From assembly GCF_000746275.1 (NCBI RefSeq), contig NZ_KN050828.1, forward strand, positions 599,384 through 663,383: 64,000 bases of DNA. The letters run 5' to 3'. This stretch comes from Thermopetrobacter sp. TC1 (lineage in GTDB: Bacteria; Pseudomonadota; Alphaproteobacteria; Rhizobiales; Aestuariivirgaceae). Shown one piece after another: positions 44,694-53,357 of this stretch. Position 1 is the stretch's first letter. Every line of letters begins with the position of its first letter. The notes under the pieces are model-generated. The model searched no databases, was not told the DNA's origin, and saw only the letters and a list, made by a program, of their open reading frames with translations. The position numbers were made by a program, and so were the translations under genes.

Positions 44694-45233
44694 TCATTTC
44701 TTGCGCGGGCGGGTCTTGCCCGGACTGGCGGAGGTGTTGCTGCCGGGTGATGCCGTGCCCGGCTCGTCGGACAGGGTGACGGTCCAGTCCGTCTCCTCGC
44801 CCGTATCCACCTCGAAAAAGCCGGTGGTTCTGAAACCGCGTGCCTCGCAATGCTTGCGGCCGCGGATGGTGAAAATCTTGTCGCGGGTGCAGAGCGTGGC
44901 CTTGCCGCCCCAGGTGCCGCCCTTATCGTAATCCACGGCGAAAATGTAATAGTAACGGGCGATCAGGGGGCCCTCCAGCAAGGTCTTGCATTCCCGCGGC
45001 GGAATGTTCCACCAGCCTTCCGAGGCCCAGCCCTTGGAATCCTTGTAGCCGAGCGCCACGCCAACGGTGCTGTTCGTCTTGTTACAGAGCTTGAGATCCG
45101 CACGGGCCGATGCGGAAAGGCCCATTGCAATGCCCAGAAATACGCAGGCAAAGAGGGAAACGTTGCGCAAAGCCTTCATGCCTTTTGCGGGCGCTGCTGC
45201 GGGATGGGACATGTTCATTTTCGTTGACGCCAT
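44694..45233 (-). CDS. DUF1036 domain-containing secreted protein
   Basis: Small periplasmic or secreted protein of the DUF1036 family, unknown function. The 179-residue product has a signal peptide (segment VSLFACVFLGIAMGLSASARA) and then LKLCNKTNSTVGVALGYKDSKGW, WNIPPRECKTLL, the YYYIFAVDYDKGG motif, and cysteines at CTRD and HCEARGF that could form disulfides. It ends in a basic, Ser/Pro-rich tail. The exact start among several ATGs between 45233 and 45180 is unsure. It lies downstream of an N-formylglutamate amidohydrolase on the opposite strand and upstream of pyk. Confidence 0.75.
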   Translation of the reverse strand: MASTKMNMSHPAAAPAKGMKALRNVSLFACVFLGIAMGLSASARADLKLCNKTNSTVGVALGYKDSKGWASEGWWNIPPRECKTLLEGPLIARYYYIFAVDYDKGGTWGGKATLCTRDKIFTIRGRKHCEARGFRTTGFFEVDTGEETDWTVTLSDEPGTASPGSNTSASPGKTRPRKK

Positions 45234-45371
45234 GGCACTCACGTGCGTGAAGGTGTTCTAGACCGCCGGGGAGCAGCCCGTCAAATCCTATGCGAATGCG
45301 GCGGGAAAATGGCCGTCTGATGACATGCGGCCCTCTTGAACCGGTCGGTGTTCTGGATCATGTAACGGCGC

Positions 45372-46238
45372 ATGGAGCGGATATCCTTCACAGAAACCGA
45401 TGGCTTCACATCCGGCAACGGCATGGCGTCCGGGCCGGCGCGGTCCGGCAATGGTGCCGTTTTGCCGGGAATCGAGGCGGAAAGCCATGAGCGCCTGCCG
45501 GGCCGGATTGATTCGGGGGTGATCGTGATCTGTGATCACGCCAGCAATGCCATTCCCCCCGAATATGCCGACCTGGGTCTGCCGCCGAGCGAATTGATGC
45601 GGCACATCGCCTGGGATATCGGCGCGGCCGGCGTGGCCCGCCTGCTGGCGGAGGCGCTTTCGGCGCCGGCGGTGCTGTCGCGTTTCTCCCGCCTGCTCAT
45701 CGATCCCAACCGGGGCGAGGATGATCCGACCCTGATCATGCGCATCTCGGACGGATCGGTGATTCCCGGCAATGCGCATCTTGATGCCGCAGAACGGCAA
45801 AGGCGGCTTGAACGATTCTATCGCCCCTATGACAAGGCCATCGCGCAGACGATCGACGCCTTTCTCGCCGCCGGAACGCGGCCGGCACTGGTCTCGGTGC
45901 ATTCGTTCACGCCGGTCTGGCGGGGCGTGCCGCGGCCGTGGCATGCGGCGGTCCTCTATGATCCGCGCGATCCCGGTTTCTCGCAGGCGGTGCGGGATGC
46001 CTTGATCAGGCAAAATCCCGATCTGCTCATTGGCGACAACGAACCCTATCGCGGCGGTCTGGCGGGCGATACCATGGACCGGCATGGCTTTTCCCGCAGG
46101 CTGCCGCATGTGCTCATCGAGCTCAGGCAGGATCTGGTGACCGGCGAAGAAGGGCAGCGCCTTTGGGCACGGCGGCTTGCCAGGGCCGTGCGCGAAGCTC
46201 TTGACGGCATAGGTGAGCCCGACGCAAACACGGGCTGA
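45372..46238 (+). CDS. N-formylglutamate amidohydrolase family protein
   Basis: Member of the N-formylglutamate amidohydrolase family (the last step of one histidine degradation route), a fold related to zinc amidases. The 288-residue product has ICDHASNAIPPEYADLG near residue 52, FSRLLIDPNRGEDD near 105, VSVHSFTPVW near 173 with a likely metal His, and HVLIELRQDL near 249. It has an N-terminal Gly/Ser-rich stretch of about 40 residues. No hut genes are near; the family also includes members of unknown specificity. It precedes gapR by 81 bases. Confidence 0.8.
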   Translation: MERISFTETDGFTSGNGMASGPARSGNGAVLPGIEAESHERLPGRIDSGVIVICDHASNAIPPEYADLGLPPSELMRHIAWDIGAAGVARLLAEALSAPAVLSRFSRLLIDPNRGEDDPTLIMRISDGSVIPGNAHLDAAERQRRLERFYRPYDKAIAQTIDAFLAAGTRPALVSVHSFTPVWRGVPRPWHAAVLYDPRDPGFSQAVRDALIRQNPDLLIGDNEPYRGGLAGDTMDRHGFSRRLPHVLIELRQDLVTGEEGQRLWARRLARAVREALDGIGEPDANTG

Positions 46239-46319
46239 ACTGCGCGCGGCGATTCGCAATTTCCGCGCGCGGAGGGACACTCTCAAACAGGCTCCGGAAT
46301 GGGGGATTGAGAAAACGCC

Positions 46320-46580
46320 ATGAACACAACGCCTTCGTTCGCTCAGGAACAGCTGCGCAGCATCGTTGAACGCATCGAGCGCCTCGAGGAAGAGAAAAAG
46401 GCGATCGCGGAGGACATCAAGGAAGTCTATGCCGAGGCCAAGGCCATGGGCTTCGATACCAAGATCCTGCGCAAGGTCATCAGCCTGCGCAAGAAAGATC
46501 CGCACGAACGCGAAGAGGAAGAGGCCCTGCTCGCCACCTATCTGCACGCCCTTGGCATGGCGCCGGAGCCGGAGGCCTGA
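46320..46580 (+). CDS. gapR: GapR family DNA-binding domain-containing protein (DUF2312)
   Basis: Nucleoid-associated protein family of alphaproteobacteria; Caulobacter GapR binds overtwisted, AT-rich DNA and is important for replication and segregation. The 86-residue product is a pair of long helices rich in Lys/Glu ([40 protein letters not shown]), the conserved DUF2312 core. It stands alone, 81 bases after the amidohydrolase gene, and faces aroK convergently. Confidence 0.9.
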   Translation: MNTTPSFAQEQLRSIVERIERLEEEKKAIAEDIKEVYAEAKAMGFDTKILRKVISLRKKDPHEREEEEALLATYLHALGMAPEPEA

Positions 46581-46683
46581 AACGGCGGGTGAAGCCTGCG
46601 TTCCTGCGATTGAGATTGCTGCTGATGCAAAGACTGTTTTTGCCTGAAACGGTTGAGCGTTGCAAAAGGCGTGCAGGTGGCGC

Positions 46684-47265
46684 TCATGAATCGCCTTCCC
46701 GTGCGAGGTGGGCGCAGAGGGCGCGGATGATGTCGTTGACGATAACCTTGTGCGGCACGTTGCGGCTTTCCACGGTGATGTCGGCCTCGGCGTAAACGGG
46801 ATAGCGCTTTTCCATGAGCTCCTGCATGACGCGGCGCGGATCCGGCGCCTTCAGCAAGGGCCGGCCGGGGCGGCGCGAGACCCGTTCCATGAGAATGTCG
46901 AGATCGGCGCGCAGCCAGACGGAAATGCCGGTTTCGCGCACGCGCTGGCGCGTTTTTTCGCTCATCCAGGCGCCGCCGCCGGTGGCGAGCACCTGCGGGC
47001 CGTTCTTCAACAGGCGGGCGATGACCCGCTCCTCGCCGGCGCGGAAAAAGGCCTCGCCATCCTCCTCGAAGATTTCCTGAATGGTTTTGCCGGCGGCACG
47101 CTCGATTTCCATGTCGGCATCGACAAAGGGAATACCCAGGCGCTTGGCCAGGCGGCGGCCGACGGTGGTCTTGCCGGCGCCCATGAGGCCAACGAGCACA
47201 ATGGAGCGATCGCCCAGGCGGGCATTGATGCGCTCGATGCAATTCCTTATGCTCTTCGCACCCAT
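46684..47265 (-). CDS. aroK: shikimate kinase
   Basis: Phosphorylates shikimate in chorismate and aromatic amino acid synthesis. The 193-residue product has Walker A GLMGAGKTTVG near residue 27, shikimate-binding DADMEIE near 50, GGGAWMS near 96 and the lid region RPGRPLLK. In many alphaproteobacteria aroB follows directly; here the downstream neighbour is the convergent gapR gene, so aroB is elsewhere. The ATG at 47265 follows in frame the start used by homologues. Confidence 0.93.
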   Translation of the reverse strand: MGAKSIRNCIERINARLGDRSIVLVGLMGAGKTTVGRRLAKRLGIPFVDADMEIERAAGKTIQEIFEEDGEAFFRAGEERVIARLLKNGPQVLATGGGAWMSEKTRQRVRETGISVWLRADLDILMERVSRRPGRPLLKAPDPRRVMQELMEKRYPVYAEADITVESRNVPHKVIVNDIIRALCAHLAREGDS

Positions 47266-47454
47266 GCGCGCCAGGATCCCTTGAGGTTCAACCCGTTTGT
47301 TCAGTGCCGGTCGTGATGGTTCTCGTTCGCCGCCGGATTGTTGCGGCGTTCATGTGCGGCCCTTCTAGCGCGCCGGGGCGTATCGGTCAAAAGGCATGAA
47401 AACGCGCGTTTTGTCCGTTTCCTTCAACACGGCCAGCAAACGGGGAAAAAGGCC

Positions 47455-47604
47455 ATGCCGGACAGTCTTCGCTTTCTGTTAACGCTGCTCGTGCTTGCTG
47501 GACTCGTCTACGCGGCGGGCTGGGCGCTATCCAGTTTTCCGCCCAAGCCCCAGAACGTGGTGCGGGATCTGCCCCATGACCGCTTCGAGAACACGGAACG
47601 CTGA
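47455..47604 (+). CDS. small membrane protein between aroK and xerD
   Basis: Hypothetical protein of 49 residues with one hydrophobic segment at about residues 7-26 (FLLTLLVLAGLVYAAGWAL) followed by a short Pro/Asp-rich tail. AAGG precedes the ATG. It overlaps the first 29 bases of the xerD frame in a different phase. Similar small one-span proteins sit at this site in other alphaproteobacteria, as far as I recall. No function known. Confidence 0.5.
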   Translation: MPDSLRFLLTLLVLAGLVYAAGWALSSFPPKPQNVVRDLPHDRFENTER

Positions 47605-48595
47605 AAGCCGGAAGACCACGGCACCATCAAAAGGCGCCGCTGACAGCAGGCGGGCGGCGGCGTGGCTTGAGCGCTTTCTCGACATGCTGAGCGCAGAGCG
47701 CAACGCGGCGGAGAACACCCTGGCCGCATATCGCCGTGATCTTGAGGACTATCTGGGATATCTGGCCTCGCGCGGCATGGCGCTTGAAGCAGTGGAACGG
47801 GGCGATATCCAGGCCTGGCACGAAGGGCTGGCCGATGCCGGATTTTCACCCGCCACGCAGGCGCGGCGGCTTTCTGCCGTGCGGCAGTTTCATGCCTTTC
47901 TCTATGGCGAGGGGTTGCTTTCTCACAATCCGGCGGAGGCGGTGGAAAGCGGGCGTGTGCGACGCAATCTGCCAAAGACGCTTTCCAGGCAGGAGGTGGT
48001 GCGGCTGCTTGAACAGGCGCAGGCCGAGATGGCGGTGGCCGAGCAGTCGGGCACGAAGGCGGCGCGGCTGCGCACACGGCGGATGCACACGCTTCTGGCC
48101 CTGATCTATGCCAGCGGGCTTCGTGTTTCGGAACTGGTGGGGCTGAAGGCCGGGCAGGTGCATGAGCAGGACGGTTTCCTGCGGGTGCGCGGCAAGGGCG
48201 GCAAGGAGCGTATCGTGCCCGTGGCGCCGGCGGTGATGGCGCTTGTGAAGGAATGGAAGGCGCTGCTTGTGCGACAAAGAGGCGGCGTGCCGCTGAATGC
48301 GGAGAATTTTCTCTTTCCGTCCCGCGGCGCCAGCGGTCATCTGACCCGGCAGCAGTTCGCCGGCGAGCTGAAGCGGCTGGCTAAGCGGGCCGGTCTGGAT
48401 GCCCGCCGCATATCGCCCCATGTGCTCAGGCATGCCTTCGCCACGCATCTTCTGGAAGGCGGGGCGGATCTGCGTGCGGTGCAGCTCATGCTGGGCCATG
48501 CCGATATCGCCACGACGCAAATCTATACCCATGTGCAGGGGGAAACCCTGCGCCGCACAGTGGAGACTCATCACCCGCTGGCGCGGCGCGGGTGA
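47576..48595 (+). CDS. xerD: tyrosine recombinase XerD
   Basis: Partner of XerC in dif recombination. The 339-residue product has the N-terminal core-binding domain (FLDMLSAERNAAENTLAAYRRDL) and catalytic residues in SGLRVSELVG, GKGGKERIVPVAP, HVLRHAFATHLLEGGADLR and [15 protein letters not shown] (Tyr near residue 318). Its place next to aroK fits XerD rather than XerC. A start at 47576 is used, with a weak GGGA box; a later GTG is possible. Confidence 0.9.
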   Translation: MTASRTRNAESRKTTAPSKGAADSRRAAAWLERFLDMLSAERNAAENTLAAYRRDLEDYLGYLASRGMALEAVERGDIQAWHEGLADAGFSPATQARRLSAVRQFHAFLYGEGLLSHNPAEAVESGRVRRNLPKTLSRQEVVRLLEQAQAEMAVAEQSGTKAARLRTRRMHTLLALIYASGLRVSELVGLKAGQVHEQDGFLRVRGKGGKERIVPVAPAVMALVKEWKALLVRQRGGVPLNAENFLFPSRGASGHLTRQQFAGELKRLAKRAGLDARRISPHVLRHAFATHLLEGGADLRAVQLMLGHADIATTQIYTHVQGETLRRTVETHHPLARRG

Positions 48596-48808
48596 GGCAT
48601 GCGCTTTCATGGGATTTGCGGTTGACAGAACGGGGTGCGGCGGCCACTTTCTGGCCGGTTTGCGGAACGGTCAGAAACGGGCGGCCGGGCCGGACGGAAA
48701 AGCCCTTTGCTTTTCTTCCGCCCCGATTCCGTCACATCCAGGGGGCAACGGAGACATGCCCTGTGTCGTCCTTGGTCATGCACGGCATGTCTTCCGCAGG
48801 AATACGTC

Positions 48809-49771
48809 ATGAAAACCTATCTCGATTTCGAAACGCGCATCGCGGAGCTGGAAGGCAAGATTGCGGAGCTGAAGTCTCTCGCCGCCGAGGGCGAGGAGGA
48901 TACCGTCTCGCTTGATGAAGACATCGGCCGCCTGGAAGAGAAAGTGGAAAAGGCGCTGGCCGATCTCTACGCCAATCTCGATCCCTGGCAGAAAACGCAG
49001 GTTGCCCGGCATCCGGAGCGGCCGCACACGCTGGACTATATCCGGGAGCTGATCACGGATTTCACGCCGCTGGCCGGCGACCGGAAATTTGCCGAGGATC
49101 ATGCCATCATCGGCGGGCCGGGCCGGTTTCGCGGCGAGCCGGTGATGGTGATCGGACAGGAGAAGGGGCATGACCTCGCCTCCCGCCAGAAGCACAATTT
49201 CGGCATGGCGCGGCCGGAAGGCTACAGAAAGGCTGTGCGGCTGATGGACATGGCCGAGCGTTTCAACCTGCCGGTGATCAGCTTCGTGGATACTGCGGGC
49301 GCCTATCCGGGCGTGGGCGCGGAGGAACGCGGACAGGCCGAGGCCATCGCGCGCTCCACGGAGCGATGCCTGACGCTGGGGGTGCCGAATGTGGCGCTTA
49401 TCATCGGCGAGGGTGGCTCGGGCGGCGCCATCGCCATTGCGACCGCCAACCGTGTGCTCATGCTCGAACACGCGATCTATTCAGTGATCTCGCCGGAGGG
49501 AGCGGCCTCGATCCTGTGGCGGGATTCGGCCAAGGCACCCGATGCCGCCAAGGCGCTGCGGCTGACGGCGCAGGATCTGAAGGAATTCGGCGTGATCGAC
49601 GAGATCGTGCCGGAGCCGGTGGGCGGTGCGCACAGGGCGCCACAGGAGACGATCAAGGCGGCGGGCGAGGCGATTGCCCGGGCGCTTGAGCCGCTCATGG
49701 ACAAGTCACCGGATGAAATCCGCCGTCTGCGCCGGGAGCGTTTTCTCTCCATAGGGCGGAATCTGGGATGA
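48809..49771 (+). CDS. accA: acetyl-CoA carboxylase carboxyltransferase subunit alpha
   Basis: Alpha subunit of the carboxyltransferase of acetyl-CoA carboxylase (fatty acid synthesis). The 320-residue product has [15 protein letters not shown] at the start, [15 protein letters not shown] near 72, the conserved [22 protein letters not shown] near 130-151, [14 protein letters not shown] near 155, and [13 protein letters not shown] near 195. AGGAA precedes the ATG. A TTGACA (48622-48627) lies upstream without a clear -10. It stands alone, with bolA 73 bases downstream. Confidence 0.96.
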   Translation: MKTYLDFETRIAELEGKIAELKSLAAEGEEDTVSLDEDIGRLEEKVEKALADLYANLDPWQKTQVARHPERPHTLDYIRELITDFTPLAGDRKFAEDHAIIGGPGRFRGEPVMVIGQEKGHDLASRQKHNFGMARPEGYRKAVRLMDMAERFNLPVISFVDTAGAYPGVGAEERGQAEAIARSTERCLTLGVPNVALIIGEGGSGGAIAIATANRVLMLEHAIYSVISPEGAASILWRDSAKAPDAAKALRLTAQDLKEFGVIDEIVPEPVGGAHRAPQETIKAAGEAIARALEPLMDKSPDEIRRLRRERFLSIGRNLG

Positions 49772-49844
49772 CGACGGAAAGCAATCGGGCCAGATCTGGC
49801 GCATCGCATCAGGGCAACAACAGCCTCGAAGAGGAACAGCGGCG

Positions 49845-50120
49845 ATGACACTGGGACCCGTGGGACGCGCGATGGAAGAACGGCTGCGCGCCGCCTTGCA
49901 GCCGGAGCATCTGGAGATCCTTGATCAGTCCCATCACCACGCCGGGCATGCCGGCGCCCATCCGGAAGGCGAATCACACTTTCATGTGGTGATCGTCTCA
50001 CAGGCCTTTGCCGGCAAGCCGCTGGTGCAGCGGCACCGCATGGTCAACGAGGCCCTGGGCGATCTTCTGAAAGAGCGCATCCACGCCCTGTCCATCACCG
50101 CCAAGGCGCCGGGAGAATAA
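49845..50120 (+). CDS. BolA family protein
   Basis: BolA-like protein, in many bacteria involved with monothiol glutaredoxins in iron-sulfur cluster handling and envelope shape. The 91-residue product has the class-II KH-like fold pattern (VVIVSQAFAGKPLVQRHRMVNEALG with the invariant Arg-His) and a His-rich stretch (SHHHAGHAGAHPEGESHFH) near residues 29-47. GAGGAACAGC precedes the ATG. It lies between accA and the gene-free gap at 50.1 kb. Confidence 0.88.
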   Translation: MTLGPVGRAMEERLRAALQPEHLEILDQSHHHAGHAGAHPEGESHFHVVIVSQAFAGKPLVQRHRMVNEALGDLLKERIHALSITAKAPGE

Positions 50121-50426
50121 ACGGTTCCGTTCGCCGCCAGGCTGCTTCCTGACCTACGGCATTCACACACAACATAAGGTCACTATCTTTTGCGTCACCC
50201 CGGCGAAAGCCGGGGTCTCGGGACCCAAATGCATGAGTCAATGGGCTGAGATACCGGCTTTCGCCCGTATGACGAGGTGGGTATCGTGTTAGAGTGTTTC
50301 ACAAAACCTTAGTTAACAGTTAACCTATTGAATTTGTTTGGTATTAAGAGATGTGTGAATCCCGTAGGTTGTTGACGTTTTCAGGAGATCATTGCACCGT
50401 TGCCGTCAGGCGCTTTTGGCCGCGCA
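50121..50426. other. gene-free gap between bolA and moeA
   Basis: This gap of 306 bases holds the inverted REP-like pair and, after it, an AT-rich stretch (50281-50395) with repeated GTTAAC (50313-50330). This composition is very unlike its GC-rich neighbours. No open frame of note or RNA gene is recognised. Both adjacent genes end here, so it is not a promoter region for either. Confidence 0.5.
50193..50274. repeat. inverted pair of REP-like palindromic repeats
   Basis: The 27-base unit 50193-50219 (core CGGCGAAAGCCGG) is followed 28 bases later by its inverted copy 50248-50274, which differs at four of 27 positions. Both hold a CGGCGAAAGCCGG stem of their own. The pair lies in a gap between convergent bolA and moeA, as REP elements usually do. 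Such CGTCACCCCGGCGAAAGCC repeats are widespread in alphaproteobacteria. Confidence 0.75.
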
Positions 50427-51710
50427 TCACTTCGGGGGAATGCCGAAAGCGCCAAAGGGAATGAAGCGCACGGAATCGCCCTCGTTGACGGCGGGCATGT
50501 CTTCGGTGAGCTCGATGAGGCCGGTGGCGGCCACCGCCGATGAGATCAGGCCAGAACCGTCTTTCGGAAAACGCCGCACCACCGTTTGACCATCGGCTGT
50601 GGTTTCCAGCCAGCCGCGCAGGAATTCGCGCCGGCCCTGCTTGCGCTTCTTCATGGTGAAGCCGGCGGGCAGGACGATGCGTCGCGGCTCCTGCCAGACA
50701 TGCCCGGCCAGAGTGTTGAGCAGCGGCCAGCCATAAATGAGGAAGGTGACGAACGCGGCCACGGGGTTGCCGGGCAGGCCGAGAAAGACGGTATCGCCAA
50801 TCTGGCCGAAGCCGATGGGCTTGCCCGGCTTGATCGCGAGTTTCCAGGCATGCAGCTGCCCCATGCGGGCGACGGTTTCCGCCATGTAATCGGCTTCTCC
50901 CTGGGAGGCGCCGGCGGAGGTGATGATCACGTCTGCTTCCTCGGCCGCCTTGGCGTAGGCCTGCTCGATGGCGTCCCTTTCATCAGGCAGAACACCAAAA
51001 TCGATAATGCGCACGCCAAGGCCGGCGAGCGCGCCGCGCAGGATATAGGCATTGGCGTCATAAATGGCGCCTTCGTGCCAGGGTGTGCCGGGGCGGATGA
51101 TTTCATCGCCGGAGGACATCAGCGCCACGGTGAGCGGCTTGAACACACGCACGCGGGCCTGGCCGGTGGAGGCAATAGCTGCCAGTTCCGGCGCGCGCAG
51201 GCGCCAGCCTGCCTGCACCACCGCCTTGCCGCGGGCCTGATCCTCGCCGGCTGGGCGCACGTTGATTCCCTCAGGAATCCCGGCGGGAAAACGGGCCATC
51301 TTGGCCGCCTCGTCATATTCGACGTCCTCCTGCATGACACAGGTGTCAGCCCCTTGCGGCATGGGGGCGCCGGTGAAGATGCGGGCAGCCGTGCCGGGCG
51401 GCAACGGGCGGGGCACATCGCCTGCAAAAACGGTCATGGAAACGGGAAGGGCTGTTTCGTCATCGGGGCTAAGGTCGGCATGCCGCACGGCGAAACCGTC
51501 CATGGCCGCGTTGTCAAAGGCGGGAATGTCTCGTGGCGCGATCACGTCCTCGGCGAGAATACGGCCAAGCGCCTCTTCGAGCGCCACCTCCTCGGTATCA
51601 ACGACGGGGCGGATGCGCTCTTTGAGCAGGGCCATGGCCTGCGCATGCGGCATGAGCGTGTCAAGGGCGGCGAAACAGTCGTTGGCGAGGCGTCTGGGCT
51701 GGCGATTCAT
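50427..51710 (-). CDS. moeA: molybdopterin molybdotransferase MoeA
   Basis: Inserts molybdenum into adenylylated molybdopterin. The 427-residue product has the family segments ARDIPAFDNAAMDGFAV near residue 66, the PRPLPPGTAARIFTGAPMP motif near 105, ALMSSGDEII near 190, VIITSAGASQGEADYM near 268, and GLPGNPVAAFVTF near 330. The start codon overlaps the mobB stop (ATGA), a sign of a single transcript. No moaA or other moa genes are in the window. Confidence 0.94.
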   Translation of the reverse strand: MNRQPRRLANDCFAALDTLMPHAQAMALLKERIRPVVDTEEVALEEALGRILAEDVIAPRDIPAFDNAAMDGFAVRHADLSPDDETALPVSMTVFAGDVPRPLPPGTAARIFTGAPMPQGADTCVMQEDVEYDEAAKMARFPAGIPEGINVRPAGEDQARGKAVVQAGWRLRAPELAAIASTGQARVRVFKPLTVALMSSGDEIIRPGTPWHEGAIYDANAYILRGALAGLGVRIIDFGVLPDERDAIEQAYAKAAEEADVIITSAGASQGEADYMAETVARMGQLHAWKLAIKPGKPIGFGQIGDTVFLGLPGNPVAAFVTFLIYGWPLLNTLAGHVWQEPRRIVLPAGFTMKKRKQGRREFLRGWLETTADGQTVVRRFPKDGSGLISSAVAATGLIELTEDMPAVNEGDSVRFIPFGAFGIPPK

Positions 51711-52240
51711 GACTTTGGCTCCCCCAGCTGCATGAATTCGACGATGAAGTCGGCGATGGCCTCATAATCATCGCGCAGGAAAACGGGCAGGCGTTCATCC
51801 TTTAGCGGGCCGGACGCGGCAATGGCGACGATTTCCGGTTCCTCATCGGCAAGACGGGGATGATCAAGTGCGAGATTGCGCACCTCGATCTTGGGATGCG
51901 GCCCGCCCTTGTAGCCTTCCACGATCACGAGGTCACAGGGGCTCATGCGCACGAGCATCTCCTCCAGGCCGGGCGCGTCCTCGTTTGGCGGATTTTCATG
52001 GATGATGGCCCAGCGGTTGCGGGCAACGACGGCGACTTCACGCGCCCCCGCCTTGCGGTGACGAAAGGAATCGCGGCCCTCGTGATCGATATCGAAGCTG
52101 TGATGGGCGTGCTTGACCGTGGAGACGCAATAGCCGCGGGCGGAAAGAGCGCGCACGAGACCTTCCACCAGAGTGGTCTTGCCGGCGTTCTTGAACCCGG
52201 CGACACCGATAACCTTGCGTCCGCAGATCGTCTTGCGCAT
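51707..52240 (-). CDS. mobB: molybdopterin-guanine dinucleotide biosynthesis adapter protein MobB
   Basis: P-loop protein assisting attachment of GMP to the molybdenum cofactor. The 177-residue product has Walker A GFKNAGKTTLVEGL near residue 15 and the segments STVKHAHHSFDIDHEGRDS near 40 and LVIVEGYKGGPHPKIEV near residue 103-119. It starts at 52240; a GTG 30 bases upstream is possible. It overlaps moeA by 4 bases. Confidence 0.9.
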   Translation of the reverse strand: MRKTICGRKVIGVAGFKNAGKTTLVEGLVRALSARGYCVSTVKHAHHSFDIDHEGRDSFRHRKAGAREVAVVARNRWAIIHENPPNEDAPGLEEMLVRMSPCDLVIVEGYKGGPHPKIEVRNLALDHPRLADEEPEIVAIAASGPLKDERLPVFLRDDYEAIADFIVEFMQLGEPKS

Positions 52241-52405
52241 GGGCGGGATGTCTCTTTCCTTCTTCCGCACTCACAGGCTTGCGAAGGTTATCCTGCGCCT
52301 TCAGCGGCAAGGCAAGAGGCTTTCCGTTGCATGCTCTTGACCTGACGCAGGCAGGCGGGCACACCCGGCAGGACGAAAGCATTCCGGCGATTCGCGCCTG
52401 GGGCC

Positions 52406-53254
52406 ATGACGAGAGAAGAAAGACGCTGCATCCTGATCACGGGCTGTTCCTCCGGCATCGGCCGGACATGTGCGCTGGGCATGATGGCGCGGGGCTGGCG
52501 CGTGTTTGCCACGGCACGGCGGGAAGAGGACATCGAGGCCCTCAAGGATATGGGGCTGGATGCGCTCTATCTCGATTATGACGAGCCGGAATCCATCGCC
52601 GCCTGTGTTTCCGACGTTTTACGGTTGAGCGGCGGGCGGCTGGATGCGCTGTTCAACAACGGTGCCTATGGTCAGCCCGGAGCGGTGGAGGATCTCTCAA
52701 GAGAGGTGCTGCGCCGGCAATTCGAGACCAATGTTTTCGGCTGGCACGATCTGACCCGGCAGGTGATCCCCGTAATGCGGGCACAGGGGCATGGCCGCAT
52801 CGTGAACAATTCATCGGTGCTCGGGCTTGTGGCGATGAAGTGGCGCGGCGCCTACAATGCCTCGAAATTCGCCATCGAGGGGCTGACCGATACCCTGCGG
52901 CTGGAGCTGCGCGGCAGTGGCATTTTCGTCTCCCTGATCGAGCCGGGGCCCATTTTCTCGAAGTTCACCGAGACGGCACTGCGGCATTTCCGGGAGAATA
53001 TCGACATCGAGCATTCTTACTGGCGCACCTATTACAAGAAGCGCATGCAAACGCTGAAAGGCGAGGGGCGGCCCAATCCCTTCAAGCTGCCGCCGGAGGC
53101 GGTGTTGAAGAAGCTTGTGCACGCCGTGGAAAGCCCGCGGCCAAAACCGCGCTATTACGTAACGGTGCCGACCCACGTCATGGCGATGCTGAAGCGCCTT
53201 CTGCCCACGCGCTGGCTGGATGCACTCCTGGATCGGGCATCGGACCGGACCTGA
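52406..53254 (+). CDS. short-chain dehydrogenase/reductase family protein
   Basis: SDR oxidoreductase. The 282-residue product has the dinucleotide motif TGCSSGIG near residue 12, NNGAYG near 87, the catalytic Ser region NSSVLG near 134 and the YNASK active site near 149. The FVSLIEPGPIFSKF segment is typical of classical SDRs with a membrane-associated C-terminal region. The TARRE segment near residue 37 favours NADP(H). The substrate is unknown. It diverges from mobB by about 165 bases. Confidence 0.85.
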   Translation: MTREERRCILITGCSSGIGRTCALGMMARGWRVFATARREEDIEALKDMGLDALYLDYDEPESIAACVSDVLRLSGGRLDALFNNGAYGQPGAVEDLSREVLRRQFETNVFGWHDLTRQVIPVMRAQGHGRIVNNSSVLGLVAMKWRGAYNASKFAIEGLTDTLRLELRGSGIFVSLIEPGPIFSKFTETALRHFRENIDIEHSYWRTYYKKRMQTLKGEGRPNPFKLPPEAVLKKLVHAVESPRPKPRYYVTVPTHVMAMLKRLLPTRWLDALLDRASDRT

Positions 53255-53357
53255 CCGGACCGGATCCCTCCTGTCCTGCCTTCAATCATTCGCAAGGCAT
53301 ATCCGGCGTTCAGCGCCTTGGAGAGGATTGTTCTGACCCATTCATCCTCCGGGCTGC

